64,000 nucleotides of DNA from Streptomyces antimycoticus (lineage in GTDB: Bacteria > Actinomycetota > Actinomycetes > Streptomycetales > Streptomycetaceae), in contig NZ_BJHV01000001.1 in the NCBI RefSeq assembly GCF_005405925.1, positions 8,866,001 to 8,930,000 on the forward strand, read 5' to 3'. Within the stretch, counting starts at the first letter, position 1. Each line of letters starts with the position of its first letter. The notes beneath the pieces are model-generated. The model saw only the letters and a list, made by a program, of their open reading frames with translations. It did not search any database and was not told where the DNA came from. The position numbers and the translations under genes were made by a program. Below are positions 34,398 through 41,894 of this stretch, in pieces.

Positions 34398-34859
34398 ATG
34401 AGCATGGACAGCGACGCAACGAAATCAGCCACCCTCGCATTCATCTACGACCGCGAGGCCACGCGCCAGACGGACCGGCTGGACACCCGTATCGCCCTCT
34501 GCAGGGAATACGCCGCGCGGCTGGGGTGGAGGGTCGCTGGCCAATGGGTAGACCGCGGAGACGCTGCCGTGGCCGAGCGTCGGCCGTTCTGGATCGGCAT
34601 GGTCGCTGCCATGAAGCACGAGGGGCAGGGGTTCAACGCTGTCTGCCTCGTGGCGAGTTGGGAGCGGATCGCCTACGACGAGAGGGGCCGCGCCCAGATG
34701 CGTCAGCTTGTCAGCGACGTGAACGGTACGTGTGTGGCCATCGACGGGGGTTCGGTGCCGCCCAGCTCCCGAGACGCCGCGTTGCGTCGACTTCGCGCCA
34801 GCGGGGAGCGGGTCGGACCGGGCGTGACGCTGGTTCGTCACAACGGAGCGACGGCATGA
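34398..34859 (+). CDS. Resolvase-fold protein lacking catalytic residues
   Basis: 153 residues. The fold of the serine-recombinase N-terminal domain is recognisable: the first strand FIYDREAT aligns to the YxRxS region, CREYAARLGWRVAGQWVDRGD to the second helix and strand, and LVASWERIAYDERG to the DRLxR region. The nucleophilic serine is replaced by Ala (YDREA) and the DRLxR motif by ERIAY, so recombination should be impossible. No DNA-binding domain follows. It is therefore probably a regulatory or adaptor derivative. ATGA overlap couples it to the next gene. Confidence 0.6.
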   Translation: MSMDSDATKSATLAFIYDREATRQTDRLDTRIALCREYAARLGWRVAGQWVDRGDAAVAERRPFWIGMVAAMKHEGQGFNAVCLVASWERIAYDERGRAQMRQLVSDVNGTCVAIDGGSVPPSSRDAALRRLRASGERVGPGVTLVRHNGATA

Positions 34860-35143
34860 CCTGGTTCCCTGGCAGGGGCGTCGACTACCTGCCGTGCCGA
34901 GAAGCGCTGACCCGCACCATGAACATGACGCCTTGTGAGGAAGCCGCGACGTCGTTCGAGGACCGGGGGCGCGCAGCCATCAAGGCGTCGTCGCGGTACC
35001 TGGCGGATCCGTCGACATCGCTTGAAGACGCGCAAGCCGCGATCAAGCTGCTTCAGCTTGCTCTATCCGACGTGATCATGGTCGCGGAGGACCGACAGCG
35101 ACGACTGTTGCGGCTCCAGGAGGACGCAAGACGCCTCGCCTGA
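34856..35143 (+). CDS. Small helical protein coupled to the resolvase-like gene
   Basis: 95 residues starting at the ATG overlapping the previous stop (ATGA). There is no family match. The central part is predicted helical (FEDRGRAAIKASSRYLADP, AAIKLLQLALSDVIMVAEDRQRRLLRLQEDARRL) and may form a coiled coil. The 5' part has two isolated Cys. Tight coupling implies stoichiometric co-expression with the resolvase-fold protein. Confidence 0.55.
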   Translation: MTWFPGRGVDYLPCREALTRTMNMTPCEEAATSFEDRGRAAIKASSRYLADPSTSLEDAQAAIKLLQLALSDVIMVAEDRQRRLLRLQEDARRLA

Positions 35144-35505
35144 TGACTTCCTCGTCTCCCACGAGGCCAGGCGCGGCCGACGGGGACGAGGATCGGCGGC
35201 GAACGCACCTCGCGCGTCATGCCCACGCCGTCGACGGGGGTCCTTGGGACGTGGAAGGGACGATCTCAGGGCCCCCGCATCAAGCCCCTGCTTGTCGGGC
35301 GCTGGAAAGTCCGGCAGGCAGGAAGCGGTCCGGAAGTACCTTGGTCGGCTTCTTCCGGACCGTGGTCCCCGCTCCGATTCCCGGTGACGTGCGACGGGAT
35401 GAAGGGCGGGGACCGAAAGCACATACAGCCTCGTCCCAGCCGGATGGTTGGAGGCCAGTGGCCGGGACGAGGGCAGCGCACCACTCACAGAGAAGAGGCA
35501 CGCGC
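35144..35505. other. 362-bp stretch without a recognised gene
   Basis: The frame continuous with the downstream gene has poor codon bias and no ribosome binding site at its upstream codons. The other frames are interrupted. It may contain the promoter of the following gene, but no clear -35/-10 pair was found. Confidence 0.4.
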
Positions 35506-35982
35506 ATGAGCCACGGTACAGCTCTGTTGTCCGACGAGGATCGTGCATCCGTCGTCGATACGGTCATGCGGAACAACTCCGATATGAATCCCGCTCTGGC
35601 GGGGCGCGTCGTCGACGAGGCGGTGAAGTACGTGGCGGCCGTCGCGAACGCTCCTGAGCCGCTGACGCCGTCCAGGGTCGTCGACGAGGGATGGCACGCG
35701 CTCATCCTCCACACCCGCATCTACCAGCGGCTGTGCAACAAGGTCGGAAGGTTCGTCCACCACGTCCCGGAGCAGCCGGACCCGGAGAACCGCATCCCCG
35801 AGGCACTGACGAAGACTCAAGCGCAGATCGTATCCATGGGGTTCACCGTGGACGACGCGCTGTGGCTCGCACCGGAAGACACCTCCATCCCGGTCGCGGC
35901 TCACTGCCAGCACAGCCCCGGCGGTCCGGAGGGGAGTTGCACGGGAAGCGGCGAGGGTGACGGTCCGAGCGGACCGAACTGA
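35506..35982 (+). CDS. COG4278-like (glycine-rich-domain-containing-type) protein
   Basis: 158 residues from ATG 35506, with AGAAGAGG upstream. Distinctive segments are VDEAVKYVAAVANAP, VVDEGWHALILHTRIYQRLC and VGRFVHHVPEQP, which include the D-x-x-WHxxILHT motif of the plant GRDP/COG4278 domain. The C-terminal tail is Cys/His-rich then Gly/Ser-rich (AAHCQHSPGG). The role is unknown. It is co-directional with the resolvase-fold gene and the 67-residue Cys-pair gene. Confidence 0.6.
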   Translation: MSHGTALLSDEDRASVVDTVMRNNSDMNPALAGRVVDEAVKYVAAVANAPEPLTPSRVVDEGWHALILHTRIYQRLCNKVGRFVHHVPEQPDPENRIPEALTKTQAQIVSMGFTVDDALWLAPEDTSIPVAAHCQHSPGGPEGSCTGSGEGDGPSGPN

Positions 35983-36035
35983 CGACTGGCTGACCGAGGG
36001 AGTGACGGCGCGTAGCATCGTCACGGGAGGTGGCT

Positions 36036-36239
36036 ATGTCGATACAGTGGGTGAACCCTGATCGGAGAGGGCTCGTGGCTGTCGTCAACCAGCTTCGCGG
36101 GCCGCAACCTCGTCCCGCGAACGCGTGCGGATGTACGCGCCGACGAGGGCCGCGGATGACGGCGACGGTCGTCGCGGTCGGCGGGATAGCCTACGCCGTT
36201 CCGTGCAACAGGTGCGGCGGTAAAGGCGTCGTCCCGTAG
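36036..36239 (+). CDS. 67-residue protein with two Cys pairs
   Basis: From ATG 36036 with GGGAGG five bases upstream. The product carries CGCTRRRGP near the middle and CNRCGGKGVVP at the end, four cysteines that could form a zinc-ribbon-like site (C-x-C ... C-x-x-C). The N-terminal 30 residues are unremarkable. It is probably a DNA/RNA- or metal-binding accessory protein. It closes the cluster begun at 34398. Confidence 0.55.
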   Translation: MSIQWVNPDRRGLVAVVNQLRGPQPRPANACGCTRRRGPRMTATVVAVGGIAYAVPCNRCGGKGVVP

Positions 36240-36300
36240 CTGAACAACCTCATAGTGGCCCCGTCCGTGCGCTTCCCCCGTGGCGCCGGGCGGGGCTTGC

Positions 36301-36555
36301 TCATGGCTCGCGACGGCCGTAAAACAGGTTCCTGACGGCTGTCACCGCCAAGGGGGACAGGGCGACAACCGTCAAGCGGTCGTCGATGTGCCGCACGAGG
36401 ATCCAGCCCTTGGAACGCAGGGCCGCCACCTCCCGGCCGACATCCTCACCCGCATCTCTGGACAGGTCATCGACGGTGGGTGCGCTGCCGGCGTCCAGGT
36501 GGTCGACAACCAGGAAGAGGACGCGCTGTTCGTCCGCGGCGATGCGGAAGTCCAT
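36301..36555 (-). CDS. Small hypothetical, winged-helix-like
   Basis: 84 residues; the first half (RVLFLVVDHLDAGSAPTVDDLSRD) and the second (EVAALRSKGWILVRHIDDRLTVVAL) resemble a compact winged helix with a wing strand pair. There is no known family call. It ends in FYGRREP. It lies downstream of the CoA-binding-protein gene, 25 bp away and in the same direction. Confidence 0.5.
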   Translation of the reverse strand: MDFRIAADEQRVLFLVVDHLDAGSAPTVDDLSRDAGEDVGREVAALRSKGWILVRHIDDRLTVVALSPLAVTAVRNLFYGRREP

Positions 36556-36580
36556 GTCGACAACGGTACGTCGGCGCAGG

Positions 36581-36988
36581 TCAGCCCAGCCGGGGAATCT
36601 CGATGGCCGGGCAGCGGTCCATCACCATGGCGAGCCCGGCAGCGCGGGTGCGCTCGTACGCGGCCTCGTCGATGACGTCGAGCTGGAACCAGACGGCCTT
36701 GGCGCCGATGGTCACGGCCTCGTCGGCGACCGGGCCCGCCAGCTCGCTGTTGACGAAGACATCGACCACGTCGACCGGGAAGGGGATCTCGGCGAGCGAG
36801 GCGTACCCCCGCTCGCCGTGCACCGTCTCGGCCTTCGGGTGCACGGGCACGACGCGCTTGCCGAAGCGCTGGAGGACGTCGGCGACGCCGTAGGCGGCAC
36901 GCCGCTGGTTCGTCGACAGGCCCACGACAGCCCAGGTGTCGCCCAGCTCGGTGAGGATCTTGCGGACCGTCGACGGGTCGCCATACAT
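36581..36988 (-). CDS. CoA-binding-domain protein (YccU type)
   Basis: 135 residues from ATG 36988, with AGGAGG six bases upstream. The Rossmann CoA-binding domain shows WAVVGLSTNQRRAAYGVADVLQRFGKRVVPVHP and then VDVVDVFVNSELAGPVADEA, ending with AVWFQLDVIDEAAYERTRAAGL and VMDRCPAIE. It is typical of the YccU subfamily, thought to regulate or bind CoA esters. Function unproven. Confidence 0.85.
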   Translation of the reverse strand: MYGDPSTVRKILTELGDTWAVVGLSTNQRRAAYGVADVLQRFGKRVVPVHPKAETVHGERGYASLAEIPFPVDVVDVFVNSELAGPVADEAVTIGAKAVWFQLDVIDEAAYERTRAAGLAMVMDRCPAIEIPRLG

Positions 36989-37149
36989 GTTTGCCTCCTG
37001 CGGGCGCGAGAAAGGACGTGTTTTCAGCACAACAGGCGGCACATTCGAAGGATTCCCAAGCGCCAGGCCCCAACGAACCGAGCCCACGCGTCTCGCCCAA
37101 GCCAGTCCACGCAGGTGAGCCGCACCGATGTCACGGGGGTGTTGGGTCT

Positions 37150-37470
37150 TCACGTGCGGCGAAGCCGTCGCCGCTCAGCGCAAGGTCGTTGGCGCCCGGC
37201 CGTTCCCGGCCCGGGTCCGTTCGCGGGGTGCGGGTCGGCCGGGAGGAGGTGCTCGGTGAGCAGGCGGCGGACGCCGGGCTGGCGGTCGGGAGCGGTGAGC
37301 CAGGAGGCCAGGAGCTGCCAGCGGTGAAAGCCGCCGAGGAGGTACAGGGCCATACCCGTGGCCCGTAGTGAGGCAAGTGCTGCGCCGGTCCCGGCGTCGG
37401 AGAGCAGAGCCCAGCGGGACAGACAGGCCGCCAGTTCGGTGTAGGGAACCGGGAGGCGCTCTACCGGCGG
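37150..37470 (-). pseudogene. Unrecognised coding-like frame without a clear start
   Basis: The minus frame reading VPYTELAACLSRWALLSDAG, ATGMALYLLGGFHRWQLLASWL has consistent G/C third positions, but it overlaps the methyltransferase gene's end and lacks a start codon there. The first in-frame ATG is at 37353, leaving only 67 residues. It may be 5'-truncated or frameshifted; the family is unknown. Confidence 0.3.
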
Positions 37471-38312
37471 ACCGCCGAGATCAGTCCGCCGGGCCGCTCC
37501 TCGCGCTGCGCCGGGGTGCTGATCGGACGGCCGTAGGCGGCGGCGCGCTCGCGCAGGGTGTGGCTGTCGGCCTCCCAGCCGTGCCCGGCCAGCCAGCCCA
37601 CCGGGTCGTCGGGCATCTCCGAGACCCACATGGACGCCGCCGATCCCGGCGCGGCGTCCGCGCCGAAGCGCTCGATCACGCCGCGCGAGCCCAATGTCAG
37701 CCCCATCCGGCTGCCTGTCGCCGACTGCGTGCTGATCCGGGCCAGCAGTAGCTCCACCGCGTCCTCGGGCAGATAGATCAGCAGTCCTTCGGCGATCCAC
37801 GCGGTCGGCACGGTCGGGTCGTGCCCCGCGGCGGCCAGCGCGCCTGGCCAGTCCGCACGCAGATCCACCGCGACGGTGATCCGCTCGCAGCGTGCGACGG
37901 CCCGCTCCTGGCGCAGCACCGAAGCCTTGAAGTCCAGTGGCGCGGCGGTGTCGACCTCGAACAGCCGGGTGCCCTCGGGCCAGTCGATCCGGAAGGCCCG
38001 GCTGTCCATGCCGGCGCCGAGCAGCACGACCTGCCGGACTCCGGACGCGGAGGCCTGCTGCAACAGGTCGTCGAGGAACTTCGTCCTGATGACGATGGAG
38101 TACGACACGGCCCGTCGGCGGCGTCGCGCTGCTTCGTCATCGGGCAGCGGCGGCGAGGAGGGCCACAGGCCGCCGGCGGTGGCGAATGCCCGTGCCAGTG
38201 GGTCGCGGAACAGCGCGTTCTCCCGCTCGGTCTCCAGCGCCCGCACCCTGGCCACCCCCACCGCCGTGGCCCACACTCCCGACGGCTGCGCCCGCTCCTG
38301 CTCATCAGTCAC
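37461..38312 (-). CDS. Class I SAM-dependent methyltransferase (leucine-carboxyl-methyltransferase-like)
   Basis: 283 residues. The family pattern is present: GVWATAVGVARVRALETE, KFLDDLLQQASASGVRQVVLLGAGMDSRAFRI (SAM motif I), TRLFEVDT (motif II) and TAWIAEGLLIYLP. This is the TIGR00027/LCM-like group, common in actinobacteria, where methylation targets are polyketide or other small-molecule carboxyls. The target is unknown. Confidence 0.87.
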   Translation of the reverse strand: MTDEQERAQPSGVWATAVGVARVRALETERENALFRDPLARAFATAGGLWPSSPPLPDDEAARRRRRAVSYSIVIRTKFLDDLLQQASASGVRQVVLLGAGMDSRAFRIDWPEGTRLFEVDTAAPLDFKASVLRQERAVARCERITVAVDLRADWPGALAAAGHDPTVPTAWIAEGLLIYLPEDAVELLLARISTQSATGSRMGLTLGSRGVIERFGADAAPGSAASMWVSEMPDDPVGWLAGHGWEADSHTLRERAAAYGRPISTPAQREERPGGLISAVRR

Positions 38313-38724
38313 CGCGCCAGCCTAGACGTTCCATTCCAAGGGGCCTGATGAGGGGAGCCAGGTTCATGGACCAGAGCCCGCGTTTCAGCAGCAGTTGGTG
38401 GCCAGCGCTCGCAGATGTTCACGGCGAATGACGGCACTGTCGTCAGTGAGGGGGTTCGCGCCGATCACGGGGGCGACCAGGGCCTCCGGGCAATCAGGCA
38501 CGGTAGCAGCGCGGTCCGCAGCACCCCCAAACACCCCTGGAGCGGCGCCCACCGCCCTGGCCGCGGACACCGGCGAGGATGCGACCGAGACCGAGCTGGG
38601 GCCGAGACCGCGGAGCGCGCGGCGCCGCCGACGTTCCGGGCCAAGCTGGAGCTAGGGCCAGACCCGCACGCGAGGGGTTCCCCGGTCTCGGGGTGACGCG
38701 CAACAGGTCAGCGTAAGGAGGTTC
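38313..38724. other. 412-bp stretch with no intact gene
   Basis: A minus-strand frame at 38385-38570 (61 codons, ending REHLRALATNCC) has fair codon bias and could be the tail of a lost gene, but it lacks context and a family. The remainder shows no coding signal. No strong hairpin was noted. Confidence 0.35.
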
Positions 38725-39603
38725 TCAGCGCGCGGACGCGGGCAGCGTGGTGCCGTGGAGCCCGGCCGCCGAGCGGACGAGTGAGGCGACCGCCGGGGAA
38801 CGGCTGCTGGGTGGCCAGGCGATCACCGTGGTGACGTCCGGCGCGTCGACGACGGGCACCGCGACGTGATCGGGCCACTGCCAGGCACGGCTGGAGGCCG
38901 GGATGACGAGCAGCGTCCTGCCGAGCGCCACGAGCTGGGCGAGCTGTGACTGGGTGTGCACCTCCGGACCGGGCCCGTCCGGGTAGGACCCGTCGAGCCG
39001 GGGCCATCGAGCGATCGGCAGGTCCGGTACATCGCGGACCTCCGCCAGCGTGAGCCGATCGCGTGACGCGAGCGGATGCCCCGCGGGAAGGAGCGCGATC
39101 TGGCCTTCGGTGTGGAGGTCCTCGGTGTCGAACCCGGCGAGGTCGTCGAACGGCCGGTGCATCAGTGCCACGTCGGCGCGCCCGTCGCGCAGGAGCCCTG
39201 CCTGCTCGCCGACCTCACACAGGAGGACCTCGACCGGTGCCGCACCGGGTTCGCTCGCCAGCGCGTCGAGGAGCCGTTGCAGCAGCTCGTGGGAGGCTCC
39301 GGCCTTCGTGACGAGCACCAGCGGACGCTTCGGATCCGCGGCACGCCGGGTCCGGCGCGCAGCGGCCGCGACCGCGTCGAGGGCCACGTGGGCCTCCCGG
39401 AGCAGCACCCTGCCGGCGTCGGTGAGCGCCACTCCACGACGGTCCCGGTCGAGAAGCCGGACACCGAGCCGCTGCTCCAGCTGGCGGATCGCGCGGGAGA
39501 GCGGCGGTTGCGCGATCCCGAGCCGATCGGCGGCCCGTCCGAAGTGCAGTTCCTCGGCGACGGCGACGAAGTAGCGGAGCTGACGGGTCTCGAGGTCGTC
39601 CAC
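38725..39603 (-). CDS. LysR-family transcriptional regulator
   Basis: 292 residues. The N-terminal helix-turn-helix ([43 protein letters not shown]) is canonical. The effector domain has [17 protein letters not shown] and an ARWPRLDG landmark. It is divergent from the SDR gene; the LysR-box-like palindrome at 39621-39639 lies between the starts. It likely controls the SDR gene and itself. Confidence 0.9.
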   Translation of the reverse strand: MDDLETRQLRYFVAVAEELHFGRAADRLGIAQPPLSRAIRQLEQRLGVRLLDRDRRGVALTDAGRVLLREAHVALDAVAAAARRTRRAADPKRPLVLVTKAGASHELLQRLLDALASEPGAAPVEVLLCEVGEQAGLLRDGRADVALMHRPFDDLAGFDTEDLHTEGQIALLPAGHPLASRDRLTLAEVRDVPDLPIARWPRLDGSYPDGPGPEVHTQSQLAQLVALGRTLLVIPASSRAWQWPDHVAVPVVDAPDVTTVIAWPPSSRSPAVASLVRSAAGLHGTTLPASAR

Positions 39604-39620
39604 GGATGGAGCCTACCGCC

Positions 39621-39639
39621 TGATACCCGGCGAGTATCA
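39621..39639. promoter_or_regulatory. LysR-box candidate
   Basis: TGATAC-N7-GTATCA is a perfect 6-bp inverted repeat with T and A at the outer positions, matching the T-N11-A LysR recognition form. It sits 18 bp from the LysR start (39603) and 48 bp from the SDR start (39687). Confidence 0.65.
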
Positions 39640-39686
39640 CAGCCTGCCCAATCGGTCTTGGACAGCGCGTGCGCGATGCGTCGAGC

Positions 39687-40412
39687 ATGGATCGGGTGAA
39701 CAACACGAAGATCGCGCTGGTCACCGGCGCGAACAAGGGAATTGGCTTCGCCATCGCACAGGGGCTCGGAGCGATCGGCTTCACGGTCGCCGTGGGCGCC
39801 CGCGACGATGTCAGGCGCAAGGAGGCCGTGGAGCGTCTGCGTGCCGCGGACATCGACGCATGGGGGGTGGCGCTCGACGTGACCTCCGATGACAGCGTCG
39901 CGGCGGCAGCGGCCGCAATCGAGGAGACGGCAGGACGGCTCGACGTGCTCGTCAACAACGCGGGCATCGCCGGCCGGACCGACGGGGGCGCACAAGATCC
40001 GACGACGCTCGACCTCGACGTCGTGCGCACCGTCCTCGACACCAACGTATTCGGGGTCGTCCGGGTGACGAACGCGATGCTCCCGCTGCTCCGCCGCGCG
40101 GACGCGCCGCGCATCGTCAACATGTCGAGCAACATGGGCTCGCTGACCCTGCAGACCGGCCCGATCATGGCCGCGTACGCACCGTCGAAGTCGATGCTCA
40201 ACAGCGTCACGGCACAGTACGCCCGCCGACTCGCCGACACGAACGTCATCGTGAACGCCGCCTGCCCCGGCTATGTCGCGACCGACTTCACCGGCTTCAA
40301 CGCGCCGCGGACGCCCGAGGAGGGCGCCGCGACAGCGATCCGGCTCGCCACCCTGCCGGACGACGGGCCGCGCGGCGGCTTCTTCGACGACGGGGGTGTC
40401 GTGCCCTGGTGA
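39687..40412 (+). CDS. Short-chain dehydrogenase/reductase
   Basis: 241 residues from ATG 39687 (a GTG at 39696 is possible; neither has a strong ribosome binding site). SDR motifs: TGANKGIGFAIA (cofactor loop, TGxxxGIG), NNAG (LVNNAGIA), Ser in IVNMSS, and Tyr-Lys context YAPSKS. The terminal PGYVATDF is typical of classical SDRs. NADPH preference is likely from the residue after strand 2 (GARDD). The substrate is unknown; the gene is controlled by the divergent LysR. Confidence 0.88.
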   Translation: MDRVNNTKIALVTGANKGIGFAIAQGLGAIGFTVAVGARDDVRRKEAVERLRAADIDAWGVALDVTSDDSVAAAAAAIEETAGRLDVLVNNAGIAGRTDGGAQDPTTLDLDVVRTVLDTNVFGVVRVTNAMLPLLRRADAPRIVNMSSNMGSLTLQTGPIMAAYAPSKSMLNSVTAQYARRLADTNVIVNAACPGYVATDFTGFNAPRTPEEGAATAIRLATLPDDGPRGGFFDDGGVVPW

Positions 40413-40535
40413 CATGACGGGCCGACGTGGCGCTTCCGTGAGCCCGCCGGGGTGTCAACCCCGACGAAGGTCAGGTGCTCGTCCTCGCCGTTCGCCAGAG
40501 GTGGCGGGCCTTCGCCGTTCCTACGGTCACTGGCC

Positions 40536-41519
40536 ATGGAATCAAGGACGCGATACGGCTTCGGCCGTCGATTGCTGGTCTCGGTGGCGCTGTGCGCCGC
40601 CGGGGCGGGAGCGGTGATGTGGCTGTCGCCCGGTGGGCTGGGCGACGCGGATCGGGTGGAGGTCACGCGCGGCGCCTCGGCGTCGGTGTACCGCGAGGTG
40701 ACCGATGCGGTGGCCGGGGCGCCCGCGTGGGCGGGGTCGCTGCTGGAGATGGCCACCGCGGGCACGCTGGTGGCGCTGGGGTTGCTGCTGCTGTGGACGG
40801 GGTGGTCGGCCTTCCGGCGCGCGGACGCCTCCGGCGTGGCCGGAGTCGGCCTCACCGGTATCGGCACCGTGGCCGCCTACGCGGTCAGCGAGGCGGTGAA
40901 GCTGGTGGCGGACGAGGAGCGGCCGTGCCGGGCGGTACGGGGAGTCGCGGCGTTGGCGGAGTGCCCCGAGGCGGGGGACTGGTCGTTTCCGAGCAACCAC
41001 GCCACCCTGGCCACCGGGATCGCGGTCGGGCTGACGGTGCTCAGGCCCCGTCTCGCCGCCGTGGCGCTGCCGATGGCGGGGGTGGTGGCGCTGCTGCGGG
41101 TGGCGGTGGGGGTGCACTATCCGCACGATGTGGCCGCCGGTGCGCTCCTGGGCGCCGCCGTGGTGGTGGCGACGCTGGTCATCGCGAGTCGTCCGGCCGC
41201 TCGGGCGGTGTCAGTGCTGTTCGGACGCCGGTGGGGGAAGGATTCCGGCCTCATGGGCCACCACGGCGGCGGCCGCCCGGTTCTCCACGCCCAGCCGGGC
41301 CAGGATCGAGCTCACATGGGCCTTGACCGTTCCCTCCACCACATGGAGCCGACGGGCGATCTGACCGTTGGACAGCCCACCGCCGAGGAGGGCCAGCACC
41401 TCACGCTCCCGGGCGGTCAGGGCGCCGACCCGCTCGCGGGCGGCGGTGCGGCGGTCGGCCAGGGCCCCCGCGCCACCGGAGGCGAGATGCGCCACGACGC
41501 GGGCCGCGACCTTCGGTGA
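40536..41519 (+). CDS. PAP2-family membrane phosphatase with unusual C-terminal extension
   Basis: 327 residues from ATG 40536. The three acid-phosphatase motifs are KLVADEERP, PSNHATLATG and RVAVGVHYPHD, with membrane segments around them. It would dephosphorylate a lipid or prenyl phosphate at the membrane. After about residue 225 the frame continues antisense through the whole 3' third of the response-regulator gene (overlap from 41211). That tail has no PAP2 features, so either it is non-functional or the true stop was lost by a frame error near 41210. Confidence 0.75.
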   Translation: MESRTRYGFGRRLLVSVALCAAGAGAVMWLSPGGLGDADRVEVTRGASASVYREVTDAVAGAPAWAGSLLEMATAGTLVALGLLLLWTGWSAFRRADASGVAGVGLTGIGTVAAYAVSEAVKLVADEERPCRAVRGVAALAECPEAGDWSFPSNHATLATGIAVGLTVLRPRLAAVALPMAGVVALLRVAVGVHYPHDVAAGALLGAAVVVATLVIASRPAARAVSVLFGRRWGKDSGLMGHHGGGRPVLHAQPGQDRAHMGLDRSLHHMEPTGDLTVGQPTAEEGQHLTLPGGQGADPLAGGGAAVGQGPRATGGEMRHDAGRDLR

Positions 41520-41894
41520 CAGATAGGCGGCGCCATCGGCCACCGCGCGCACCCCCGCGATCAGCTCCTCCGGTTCACCGGACTTGATGAGGAAGCCCGT
41601 GGCGCCGCCGCTCAGTGCCTGGAGGATGTAGTCGTCCTCGCCGAAGGTGGTCAGCATGATGACGCCGGTGGCCGGTGCCGTCCGGTGGATCTCCCGGGCG
41701 GCCTCGATACCGCCGGTGCCGGGCATACGGATGTCCAGCACCGCCACCCGGGGGCGGTGGCGGTGCACCAGCTCCACCGCCTGGTGGCCGTCGTCGGCCT
41801 CGGCGACCACGGTGATGTCCGGATCGGTGGTGAGCACGGCCCGGATGCCCGCGCGGATCATCGGCTCGTCGTCGGCGATCAGGACCCGGATCAT
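41211..41894 (-). CDS. NarL/FixJ-type response regulator
   Basis: 227 residues from ATG 41894. Receiver domain (residues 1-120): phosphoacceptor D54 in VAVLDIRMPG, with acidic pocket DDE at 8-10, Thr in MLTTF and the Lys in LIKSGEPEE. LuxR-type helix-turn-helix (about 158-215): LTAREREVLALLGGGLSNGQIARRLHVVEGTVKAHVSSILARLG. Its start overlaps the histidine-kinase stop, so it is co-translated with the kinase. Confidence 0.93.
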   Translation of the reverse strand: MIRVLIADDEPMIRAGIRAVLTTDPDITVVAEADDGHQAVELVHRHRPRVAVLDIRMPGTGGIEAAREIHRTAPATGVIMLTTFGEDDYILQALSGGATGFLIKSGEPEELIAGVRAVADGAAYLSPKVAARVVAHLASGGAGALADRRTAARERVGALTAREREVLALLGGGLSNGQIARRLHVVEGTVKAHVSSILARLGVENRAAAAVVAHEAGILPPPASEQH

